64,000 nucleotides of DNA, from contig NZ_CP042304.1 of assembly GCF_007859655.1 (NCBI RefSeq), positions 4,032,501 to 4,096,500 of the forward strand, given 5' to 3'. Both the position numbers and the translations under genes were made by a program. Of this stretch, positions 28,083 through 35,911 are shown in pieces. The DNA is from Devosia ginsengisoli (GTDB lineage Bacteria; Pseudomonadota; Alphaproteobacteria; Rhizobiales; Devosiaceae). The stretch's first letter is position 1. Each line of letters begins with the position of its first letter. The notes beneath the pieces were generated by a model, which saw only the letters and a program-made list of their open reading frames with translations, was not told where the DNA came from and did no database searches.

Positions 28083-29297
28083 ATGCCGGAACGCGCGCGC
28101 GCGGCCATTGCCAGGCCTACGCTCCTTTTTCTGATCGTCCTTTGCGAGGGCATCGCCACGGGCCTGATCATTCCCTCGCTCCCCGAACTGTATGGCAGGG
28201 CGGCGGGCACCAGCGACCTGGTGCTGGTCTTCGGCATGGCCCTCGGGATTTACGCAATCCTCAACATGCTGGCTCTGCCCATATTGGGTTCACTCGGCGA
28301 TCGTTTCGGCCGCCGCCCGCTGCTGGTCCTGTCCCTGGCGGTTGTAGCCATCGACAGCCTGGTTATTGCCTATGTGCCCGTGCTGGCGGTCCTGCTGGTG
28401 TTTCGCGCCATCCTCGGCCTCACGAACTCCACCGCCGCGACCGCAGCCGCCTGGCTGGCCGACATCACGCCGACCGAAAATCGGACCCGTCGCTTCGGCT
28501 ACCTCAATGCCTGCTACGGCATAGGATTCTTCATCGGCCCGCTCACCGGCGGCATGCTGGCCGAAATCTGGCTGGAAGCGCCCTATATCCTGGCAAGCGC
28601 ACTGGCTTTTACCGGCCTCGTGCTCGCCCTGCGCCTGCCGGCACGCGACAAGGCGCAAAGCGAGCCACGCCCCGATCCGGCGGCGCCCCTCATCGTCAAT
28701 CCGTTGCGGCATCTGGTCTGGATCAGCGCCATGGGGCTCGTCCCCACCGCCCTGGTCTATTTCGCGGTGCGCTTCTCGTTCGAGAGCCCCAATGTGCTGT
28801 GGGTTATCTACACGAGCGAGCGCTTCGGCTTCACCTTCTCGACCATCGGATTGACGATGGCCATGTCCGGATTGTTCTACGCCATCGTCCAGCTCGTCCT
28901 GGCCGGACCCATCGCGGCGAGGATCGGGGCGGCCCGCATGGCACTGCTCGGTTTCGCCGTCGATGCCATCTCGATGGCGGTTCTGGCCTTCACCTCCACC
29001 GCCTGGATGATCTTCCCGCTTCTGGCTCCGCTCAGCTTTGGCAGCATCGCCATTCCCGCGCTCCAGTCCCTGATGTCCCGCAAGGTCGACAGCACGCAAC
29101 AGGGCCGCCTGCAAGGCGCGCTGAGCAGCGTCGTCGCCCTCGCCACGATCATCTCCCCGCTCGCCTGCAGTGCGCTCTATTCAGCCACATCGACCTCAGC
29201 CCTGCCAGGCGCCGCCTGGCTCCTCCCCACCGCCGTCTATGCCGTGACAGTCCCCATCTGGCTGCTCTCACGCCGCCGCCAGACCGCACTGGCCTAG
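28083..29297 (+). CDS. MFS transporter, TetA/drug-resistance type
   Basis: 404 residues with about twelve hydrophobic segments. Motif A appears as LGSLGDRFGRRPLLV between helices 2 and 3. The motif-C-like GYLNACYGIGFFIGPLTGG lies in helix 5, and the sequence AAWLADITPTENRTRRFG precedes it as in TetA/TCR-type exporters. It starts 201 bases from the autotransporter start on the opposite strand. The start codon has only a weak ribosome site. It is probably a proton-driven exporter of a small hydrophobic compound; the substrate is unknown. No regulator is directly attached. Confidence 0.88.
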   Translation: MPERARAAIARPTLLFLIVLCEGIATGLIIPSLPELYGRAAGTSDLVLVFGMALGIYAILNMLALPILGSLGDRFGRRPLLVLSLAVVAIDSLVIAYVPVLAVLLVFRAILGLTNSTAATAAAWLADITPTENRTRRFGYLNACYGIGFFIGPLTGGMLAEIWLEAPYILASALAFTGLVLALRLPARDKAQSEPRPDPAAPLIVNPLRHLVWISAMGLVPTALVYFAVRFSFESPNVLWVIYTSERFGFTFSTIGLTMAMSGLFYAIVQLVLAGPIAARIGAARMALLGFAVDAISMAVLAFTSTAWMIFPLLAPLSFGSIAIPALQSLMSRKVDSTQQGRLQGALSSVVALATIISPLACSALYSATSTSALPGAAWLLPTAVYAVTVPIWLLSRRRQTALA

Positions 29298-29503
29298 TCT
29301 CGCCAGCGACTCAGCAGAATATCCCCTGCCGACCAAGCCGATGCCCGGTCCACTATCCCGGCATCGGATAAGCGCAACCCGCATAAATCCGGCGGGCCAC
29401 GTCTCACCGCGCGTGCATCTCGCTAGCACCAAATCCCACTGCACCCGCCTGATGAACAGCCGCCTTTCCAGCGCCCATCCCTGTCATCACAGCACATCGT
29501 GTA

Positions 29504-29520
29504 AATTGGTAAGGCCAATT
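29504..29520 (+). promoter_or_regulatory. FadR/GntR-type operator upstream of the regulator gene
   Basis: AATTGGTAAGGCCAATT has perfect 6-base arms and a 5-base centre. It resembles FadR-subfamily operators (TTGGTnnnACCAA style). It overlaps a possible -35 element TTGACT at 29519-29524 and lies 46 bases before the start of the GntR gene, so autoregulation of the whole operon is likely. Confidence 0.6.
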
Positions 29521-29566
29521 GACTCTCTGTCCACTCTGCTGTTAAGCACGCTGCCAGGAGGTCGCC

Positions 29567-30313
29567 ATGAACAAGCGCAGTATCGAATTGAAGGTCGTTC
29601 GCCCCAGGCGGCTATACGAACAGATTGCCGACCACGTGCGCGAACTCGTCCTGAACGGGACATTCCCGCCGGGATCGGCGCTGCCGCCGGAACGGGAGCT
29701 GGCCGAGATCATCGGCGTCAGCCGGCCCTCGATCCGGGAAGCCCTGATCGCGCTGGAAGTCATGGGGCTGGTCGAAAGCCGGCAGGGCGGTGGCAATTAT
29801 GTGCGCACCGATGCCGGCATTCTGCGGATGATCCCGCTTGCCGGCGGACGCGACCTCGGTCCGGGCCCGATCGAACAGTTCGAGGCGCGCCGCGTGATCG
29901 AACTGGCCTGCGTGAAACTTGCAGCGCAGCGCGCCACCGAAGAGGACGTTCGCAATCTCGAGGATTGCCTCGATCGCATGCGCGATCTCATCGAGCGCAA
30001 TGCGTCGCCCGCCGACGAGCACCGATATTTCCACACCATGCTTGCGAGCATCTCGCAGAACCAGATTTTCGCATCGACGGTCGCCGAGCTCTGGCGCGTC
30101 CGCAGCGGCGAGCTCTGGGACACATTGCGTCAGAAAGTCGACAACGCCGAAAGCTGGCGGCTGGGCATCGAGTTTCGCGCGCATCTCATCAACGCCATTC
30201 GTGACCGGGATTCAGCAGCCGCTGTTGCGGTCATGAGCAATCACTTCAATCGGATCGGCGAGCTTTATTTTGGGTTGCTCCCTGAACCCGATGAAGCAAA
30301 CCGGGAGGTATAG
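29567..30313 (+). CDS. FadR-subfamily GntR transcriptional regulator
   Basis: 248 residues. The N-terminal winged helix-turn-helix is clear: LYEQIADHVRELVLNG, then PPERELAEIIGVSRPSIREAL and the wing VESRQGGGNYV. The C-terminal half is an all-helical FCD domain, whose metal-binding residues would include the Asp/His positions around DEHRYFHTML and the later FRAHLINAIRDRD. A strong AGGAGG ribosome site is present. It is separated from the binding-protein gene by a single base, so it is part of the sugar-uptake operon and most likely represses it until a catabolic intermediate binds. Confidence 0.9.
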   Translation: MNKRSIELKVVRPRRLYEQIADHVRELVLNGTFPPGSALPPERELAEIIGVSRPSIREALIALEVMGLVESRQGGGNYVRTDAGILRMIPLAGGRDLGPGPIEQFEARRVIELACVKLAAQRATEEDVRNLEDCLDRMRDLIERNASPADEHRYFHTMLASISQNQIFASTVAELWRVRSGELWDTLRQKVDNAESWRLGIEFRAHLINAIRDRDSAAAVAVMSNHFNRIGELYFGLLPEPDEANREV

Positions 30314-30314
30314 A

Positions 30315-31613
30315 ATGAAGCAGCTTTGGAAAGTGATGGGCGGCGTACTGGTCGCATCGCTTCTGGCGGGCACCGTGGCGCACGCTCAGACGACAGTGAC
30401 GATGTGGACATTCCTCGACATCAATGCAGAAGGCGGCCGCAATGTCGCGCTCAAGCAGATGATCGCGGATTTTGAGGCCGCCAATCCCGATATCAAGATC
30501 GATGTCGAGCCGCAGGTCTGGTCCACGCTGGCCGAGAAGTTCGTGCTCGGATCCAATGCCGGCAATGCGCCCGATATCGGCTGGGTGAATTCGGAAAATC
30601 TCGGTTTCATCATGAATTCGGATTCCGGCGCCGACCTGAAGGCTTTGGTGCTGGACAAGTGGTCGGAAGAGCAGCGCCAGGACTTCCTTCTCACCAGCAG
30701 CTTCAGTGCCGTGACCGACGGCGACGCCGTCCGCGCCGTACCGCTGATGCCCTCCACCTGGGTGCTGATGTACCGCAAGGACCTGTTCGAGGCCGCGGGC
30801 CTGACGGCGGCCGATATCGCCACCTGGGACGGCGTGACCGAGGCCGCCAAAAAACTGACCGCGGACACCAACAGTGATGGCCAGAACGACGTCTGGGGCA
30901 TCGGGCTCGGCCTGAGCCAGGAACGCTATTCCGTGACCCCGGCCTTTCTCGCCACGGTCGACGGAAACGGTCGCATCTTCGACGACAATTGCGTCGCGCA
31001 GTTCGACAATGATGCCGGCCGCATGGCCGTCGGTATGCAGGTGGACTGGATCACCAAGGACAACGTGACCCCGCGCGAAGCGTTGGCCATGTCCTCCGAC
31101 GACGCCATCGACCAGTTTGCCGCGGGCCGCTATGCGATGATGATCATCGCCAATTCGCGCTACGAGCAGATCCAGCGCACCGCTGCCGGCTGGGATGGTA
31201 GCCAGCTCGGCATCGCTCCGGTTCCCGGCGTCACGGCAGGTGAGCCCGGTCCGGCGCTGCTGGTCGGCTGGTGGGCCGTGCAATGGGCCGGCTCGCCCAA
31301 CAGCGAGGCGGCAGCCAAGTTCATCTCCTACATGTCGGGTGTGGAAGGGGCCAGGCTCTGGAACATACCGGGCGAGCAGATCCCGACCTACCGCTCGATC
31401 GCCGACCGGCCGGAGATGGACGATCCCGTCCGCGAAGGGCTTCGCGCCACTGCGGAAATCGTCGCCGAGAATGGCGAACTGATGCCCGGCAAGTGCAACT
31501 GGGGTCGCACCCAGGCCGATTTCAACCTCGCGACCCAGCAGGTCATCCTCGGCCAGGCGACCCTCGACGACGCCCTGCGGCAGGCTGAGCAGTCCACCAA
31601 CGACCGCCAGTAA
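30315..31613 (+). CDS. ABC transporter sugar-binding protein (family 1)
   Basis: 432 residues. The signal peptide runs over about residues 1-25 (VAHA cut, then QTTVTMWTF). The mature protein has family 1 solute-binding features: a start of TMWTFLDINAEGG type, DFEAANPDIKIDVEPQ and near the end AAKFISYMSG. Cys pairs (DDNCVAQF and GKCNWG) may form a disulfide. The start at 30315 has GGGAGG nearby. A long hairpin at 31627-31653 separates it from the first permease gene, probably to raise its relative expression. The ligand is likely a sugar or polyol given the downstream oxidoreductases; this is inference. Confidence 0.92.
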   Translation: MKQLWKVMGGVLVASLLAGTVAHAQTTVTMWTFLDINAEGGRNVALKQMIADFEAANPDIKIDVEPQVWSTLAEKFVLGSNAGNAPDIGWVNSENLGFIMNSDSGADLKALVLDKWSEEQRQDFLLTSSFSAVTDGDAVRAVPLMPSTWVLMYRKDLFEAAGLTAADIATWDGVTEAAKKLTADTNSDGQNDVWGIGLGLSQERYSVTPAFLATVDGNGRIFDDNCVAQFDNDAGRMAVGMQVDWITKDNVTPREALAMSSDDAIDQFAAGRYAMMIIANSRYEQIQRTAAGWDGSQLGIAPVPGVTAGEPGPALLVGWWAVQWAGSPNSEAAAKFISYMSGVEGARLWNIPGEQIPTYRSIADRPEMDDPVREGLRATAEIVAENGELMPGKCNWGRTQADFNLATQQVILGQATLDDALRQAEQSTNDRQ

Positions 31614-31626
31614 CACAAGCCCGCTC

Positions 31627-31653
31627 GCGGAGATGGCCTCGCGCCATCTCCGC
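31627..31653 (+). terminator. Intra-operon hairpin between sugar-binding protein and permease genes
   Basis: Perfect 11-base stem (GCGGAGATGGC/GCCATCTCCGC) with a 5-base loop, starting 13 bases after the stop codon. No T run follows, so it is more probably an mRNA-stabilising or attenuating structure than a full terminator. Confidence 0.6.
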
Positions 31654-31676
31654 CCTCCTCAAAGCCACGGCGCGCA

Positions 31677-32543
31677 ATGTTCACTTCAGAAAAATATACG
31701 CCCTACCGTCTGGTCGGGCTGGCGGTACTCATCGAGCTCGGGTTCGTCATCGTCCCCCTGATCATCGGCTTCTGGTACAGCCTCAACCGGGTGCAGTTCT
31801 TTCAGATCCGCGGGTTTTCCGGCTTCGACAATTACTGGCGCATCCTGACCTCCCCGATGGTTGGCAATGCCATTGCCGTCACCCTCACATTCTCCATCGT
31901 CTCGCTCGTACTGACCTTCGTCATCGGCTTCGGTCTGGCAATGTGGCTGGAGCGCTCCAACCGCCTCAACGGCGTCATGCAGGCCGTCGTTCTGATCCCC
32001 TACATGATCGCCATGCTTGTCGGCTCGATGCTGCTCAAGTGGGTGTTCTCCAAGGAGTCGGGCCTCTCGGACCTGATCCTCGCACCCATGGGAATGGGCG
32101 ATGTAAGCATCCTGGCCGATCCGAATACCGCGATGGCCGCGCTCGTCTATAACGCGGTCTGGCGCGACAGCGCCTTCGCCATGATCATGCTGCTGGCCGG
32201 CCTCAAGAGCATTCCGGGGCACCTGCAGATGGCGGCCCGCGTGGACGGCGCGTCCGCCTGGTACCGCTTCGTGCGGATCACCCTGCCGCTGCTGCAGGTC
32301 CCGATCTTCATCACGGTGATCCGGCTGTTCATCCATCTGGTGAACACGCTCACCTACCCCCTCATTCTGACGGGAGGCGGACCGGGCACATCGACGGAAT
32401 CGGTGGTTCTCAAGATGTACCGCCTCGGCTTCAGCGACAATGTGCTGGGGCAGGCAAACGCCCTCGCTATCCTTGTCTTCATCGTCAATCTCGCGCTGGT
32501 CGCCGTCCTCCTGCGCCTGTTCAAGAAGGCGGGCAATATCTGA
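31677..32543 (+). CDS. Sugar ABC transporter permease (MalF/UgpA type)
   Basis: 288-residue inner-membrane protein with six hydrophobic segments. It begins MFTSEKYTPYRLVGLAVL and contains ARVDGASAWYRFVRITLPLL, the EAA loop that contacts the ATPase. It overlaps the next permease gene by one base (TGATG). It forms the membrane channel with the partner at 32543. Confidence 0.92.
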   Translation: MFTSEKYTPYRLVGLAVLIELGFVIVPLIIGFWYSLNRVQFFQIRGFSGFDNYWRILTSPMVGNAIAVTLTFSIVSLVLTFVIGFGLAMWLERSNRLNGVMQAVVLIPYMIAMLVGSMLLKWVFSKESGLSDLILAPMGMGDVSILADPNTAMAALVYNAVWRDSAFAMIMLLAGLKSIPGHLQMAARVDGASAWYRFVRITLPLLQVPIFITVIRLFIHLVNTLTYPLILTGGGPGTSTESVVLKMYRLGFSDNVLGQANALAILVFIVNLALVAVLLRLFKKAGNI

Positions 32544-33388
32544 TGAAAGCGAACCCCTATCTGCGCGAAGCGACGCAGCGCGCGACAATCCGCACCATCG
32601 TCAACGCCATCATCGTCGTCTTTGCCCTGGCACCCATTCTGTGGGGTGTGCTGTCTTCGCTGAAACCCACCAACCAGATTCTCGAAGTGCCACCGCGCTT
32701 CATCCCGCGCGAAGTGACCCTGGAACACTATTCCCGCGTGATCGGCGACAAGGGACTGTTCTATCTGGGCAATAGCGCCCTGATCTCGGCCATTACCATC
32801 GTGGTCGCCCTGACGGTCGGCGCATTGGCGGCCTATGCCATGGCGCGCTATCAGTTCCGCGGCCGCAAGGTCCTGATGGTGTTCACCATCGGAGTCATGA
32901 GCATTCCCATCGCGTCGCTGCTCATCCCGACCTTCACGCTGCTCAGCGTGATCGGCCTGATGAACACGCATGCCGGGCTCATTCTCCTCTATACGGCCTA
33001 TCAGTTGCCGATCGTCATCTGGATGCTCTACGGCTACTTCCTTTCCCTGCCGGTAGAGATCGAGCACGCCGCCCGCATCGACGGCTATACCGCATTGGGC
33101 ACGTTGCGCCGGGTCGTGTTGCCGCTGTCAAAGCCGGCGCTTGTCGCCGCCGCGCTCTTCGTCCTCGTCTTTGCGTGGAATGATTTTGTGGTGGCCGTCA
33201 CCATGACCTCATCGGAATCGGTGCGGACCTTCCCGGTCGCGGTCTACTTCTACCTGGGTTTCTATGGCCGCGAATGGGGACCACTGCTCGCATCCTCGGT
33301 CATTTCGATCATCCCCATCATCGCCATTTTCATCGTTCTCCAGCGCTACTTCATCTCCGGTCTCACCGGCGGTGGGGTGAAGGGTTAA
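32543..33388 (+). CDS. Sugar ABC transporter permease (MalG/UgpE type)
   Basis: 281-residue membrane protein, second channel subunit. The EAA loop is AARIDGYTALGTLRRVVLPL, and the C-terminal IVLQRYFISGLTGGGVKG is the classic MalG/UgpE ending. Six transmembrane segments are visible, starting IVVFALAPILWGVLSS. It overlaps the preceding gene and lies 3 bases before the ATPase gene. Confidence 0.93.
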   Translation: MKANPYLREATQRATIRTIVNAIIVVFALAPILWGVLSSLKPTNQILEVPPRFIPREVTLEHYSRVIGDKGLFYLGNSALISAITIVVALTVGALAAYAMARYQFRGRKVLMVFTIGVMSIPIASLLIPTFTLLSVIGLMNTHAGLILLYTAYQLPIVIWMLYGYFLSLPVEIEHAARIDGYTALGTLRRVVLPLSKPALVAAALFVLVFAWNDFVVAVTMTSSESVRTFPVAVYFYLGFYGREWGPLLASSVISIIPIIAIFIVLQRYFISGLTGGGVKG

Positions 33389-33391
33389 TCT

Positions 33392-34474
33392 ATGTCCGCT
33401 GTCACCTTTAGCAATGTCTCCAAGCGCTACGGCGCCGTCACGGCCCTCGATAATCTCGACCTGACGGTCGGCGATGGAGAGTTCGTTTCCCTGCTGGGCC
33501 CGTCGGGTTCGGGAAAGTCGACCACGCTCAACCTGCTCGCCGGCCTGATGGCCGCGGATACCGGCACGATCCATATCGGGGATCGCGACATCACGCATTT
33601 GCCGCCCGAGCAGCGCGACCTGGCAATGGTGTTCCAGAACTATGCGCTGTACCCGCATATGACGGTCGCCGAAAACATCGCCTTCCCGCTCGAGGCGCGC
33701 AAGCCGCGCCCCGAAAAGAGTGAAATCGAGCGGCGCGTCGAGCGCGTTGCGGAAACGCTAGGCGTCGGCAACCTGCTGGCGCGCTACCCCAAGGAGATTT
33801 CGGGTGGCCAGCAGCAGCGCGTCGCGCTGGGCCGCGCCATGGTGCGCGATCCGCGCGTGTTCCTGCTCGACGAGCCGCTGTCCAATCTCGATGCGCGATT
33901 GCGCGTGCGCATGCGTCGCGATCTCAAGGAGCTGCACCGCCAGCTTGGCTCGACCATCGTCTATGTGACGCATGACCAGTCCGAGGCCATGACGCTGTCG
34001 GATCGCGTTGCGGTGTTTGCCCAGGGCAAGCTGCAGCAGGTCGCGCCGCCGCTCGAGATTTACAACAACCCGATCAATACCTTCGTGGCCAATTTCGTCG
34101 GAGATCGGGAAGCCAATTTCCTCGACGGCGAGCTTGAGGGCGAAGGCGCGCTGACCTTCCGCAAGGGCGAAACGGTGATCGCCGTCGGTGAGCGCCGGCT
34201 CAGCAAGGCCAGCCAGAAGGTGACGCTGTGCGTCCGTCCCGAGGCCGTCACCATCGGACCCCCGGACGACAATGGCATCCGCGGCGAGGTCGTCCTGACC
34301 GAGCTCGCCGGTGCGGAACTCTTCGTCTACCTGCGCCTCATGACCGGCGACGAGATTGGCGTGCGCTGCGACCCGCGCGAAATCTCCGTCGCGGCTGGCG
34401 ACATTGTCGGCGTCCACTTCGATCCCCAGCGAATCCACCTGTTCGATCAGGAAAGCGGGCACACCCTCGCCTGA
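33392..34474 (+). CDS. Sugar ABC transporter ATP-binding protein (MalK/UgpC type)
   Basis: 360-residue ATPase. Walker A GPSGSGKST is near residues 38-46, the signature ISGGQQQRVALGRAM near 135, Walker [17 protein letters not shown], and the H-loop THDQSEAMTLSD. The last 120 residues form a TOBE-containing domain of MalK/UgpC type (LCVRPEAV). It powers the permeases just upstream. It is followed after 33 bases by an FAD oxidoreductase gene. Confidence 0.94.
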   Translation: MSAVTFSNVSKRYGAVTALDNLDLTVGDGEFVSLLGPSGSGKSTTLNLLAGLMAADTGTIHIGDRDITHLPPEQRDLAMVFQNYALYPHMTVAENIAFPLEARKPRPEKSEIERRVERVAETLGVGNLLARYPKEISGGQQQRVALGRAMVRDPRVFLLDEPLSNLDARLRVRMRRDLKELHRQLGSTIVYVTHDQSEAMTLSDRVAVFAQGKLQQVAPPLEIYNNPINTFVANFVGDREANFLDGELEGEGALTFRKGETVIAVGERRLSKASQKVTLCVRPEAVTIGPPDDNGIRGEVVLTELAGAELFVYLRLMTGDEIGVRCDPREISVAAGDIVGVHFDPQRIHLFDQESGHTLA

Positions 34475-34507
34475 TCTCACCCCTTCCTCGGCCTTTAGGA
34501 GTTACGA

Positions 34508-35911
34508 ATGGCTCAGACCCTGATTCAGGAAAACTATGACGTTGTTGTTACGGGTGGCGGCTGTGCCGGCATCGCGGCTGCGATAAGCGCCGCCAAGGCC
34601 GGCATGAAGACGCTGCTTCTCGAAGCCGGCTCGATGATTGGCGGCGAACTCATCACCGGCCTGCCCGTCGACGGGGCCCTCAATGCGCGCGGCGAATGGG
34701 TCGTCGGCGGGGTCCTCAAGGAGATCCTGGAAGAGCACGAGCGGCTCGGCGGCTATATTGGGGCCATCAACGACTGGCGCCTGATCTGGTATGTCTGCAT
34801 CGATCCGGAAATCATGAAGCTGGCCGTTGCCAACGTGGTCCGCCGTGCCGGCGTGCATGTCTGGATGTACTCTTTCGCCGAAGACGTGGTGCGTCGCGGC
34901 GACGAGGTCACCGGCGTCGTGGTCATCAACAAAAGGGGCCGCACGCTGGTCGAGGCGCCCGTCTATATCGACGCCTCCGGCGATGGCGACATTGCCATGC
35001 GCGCCGGCGCGCAGATGATGATCTCCAACGAAAAAGGCGAGTTCCAGCCGCTCACCATGCTGTTCCGCATCGGTGGCGTCGAGACCATGGATCTCCTGCA
35101 GTTCTGTGTCGATCACCCCGAGAACCTTGCGGTGGGCGAATCCGAATGGATGGGCCAGTCGCTGACACCCAAACAGTGCGCGCAGAACCTCTACGACCAG
35201 AGGCAGCCCGCGGTGTTCTTCAAGGCCGGTGGCCCGCTGATCACCGGCGGTATCGAGCGCGGCGAGCTGCAGGAAACCGCGCTGATCGGCATCATTCCGG
35301 TATCCGCCGAGCGCAAGGAAGTTTCGGTCAACACGACGCGTATCGCCAATATCGATGCGACCGACGCCGTTGCGCTCTCCAATGCTTTCACGACGCTGAC
35401 CGACCAGGCATGGCGCAGCATCGCCTTCATGCGCAACAACATCCCCGGCTTCGAGAAGGCGTATTTCGCCGGCCTGTCGCATCGTATCGGCATCCGCGAG
35501 ACGCGCCGCGTGGTCGGCGACTACATTCTCACCGGCGATGACGTGTTGAATGCGCGCAAGCGCGACGACGGCATCGGCAAGGGATCGCACCATGTCGATA
35601 TTCACCAGGAGGGCACCAAGCAGGTCCGCATCCCGGTGGCCGATGGCGGCTCCTACGACATGCCCTACGACATGCTGGTGGCAAAGGGCATCCGCAACCT
35701 CTACGCTGTCGGCCGCTGCATGTCCGCCGATCGTGAGGGACACGGCTCCGCCCGCGTGATGGGCCCCTGCATGGCCCAGGGCGAGGCGGCCGGGCTCGGC
35801 GCTGCCCTGAGCATCCGCAGCAACCGCCCCGGCGATGTCCACTCTGTCGATGTCGGGCACCTGCGCGCCGAGCTGAAGAAGCAGGGAGCCATCCTGGATG
35901 GCACCCACTGA
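34508..35911 (+). CDS. FAD-dependent oxidoreductase (FAD_oxidored family)
   Basis: 467 residues. The dinucleotide motif VVVTGGGCAGIAAAI lies at about 12-26, followed by the acidic LLLEAGSMIGGE. The C-terminal nucleotide-interacting region has LYAVGRCMSADREGHGSARVMG and the ending AAGLGAALS, both typical of PF12831-type flavoproteins that oxidise hydroxyl groups on small molecules. VYIDASGDGDIAMRAG is the second conserved FAD region. An AGGAG site precedes the ATG. It overlaps the GMC gene by 14 bases, so both probably act on the sugar or polyol imported by this operon; the substrate is unknown. Confidence 0.88.
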   Translation: MAQTLIQENYDVVVTGGGCAGIAAAISAAKAGMKTLLLEAGSMIGGELITGLPVDGALNARGEWVVGGVLKEILEEHERLGGYIGAINDWRLIWYVCIDPEIMKLAVANVVRRAGVHVWMYSFAEDVVRRGDEVTGVVVINKRGRTLVEAPVYIDASGDGDIAMRAGAQMMISNEKGEFQPLTMLFRIGGVETMDLLQFCVDHPENLAVGESEWMGQSLTPKQCAQNLYDQRQPAVFFKAGGPLITGGIERGELQETALIGIIPVSAERKEVSVNTTRIANIDATDAVALSNAFTTLTDQAWRSIAFMRNNIPGFEKAYFAGLSHRIGIRETRRVVGDYILTGDDVLNARKRDDGIGKGSHHVDIHQEGTKQVRIPVADGGSYDMPYDMLVAKGIRNLYAVGRCMSADREGHGSARVMGPCMAQGEAAGLGAALSIRSNRPGDVHSVDVGHLRAELKKQGAILDGTH

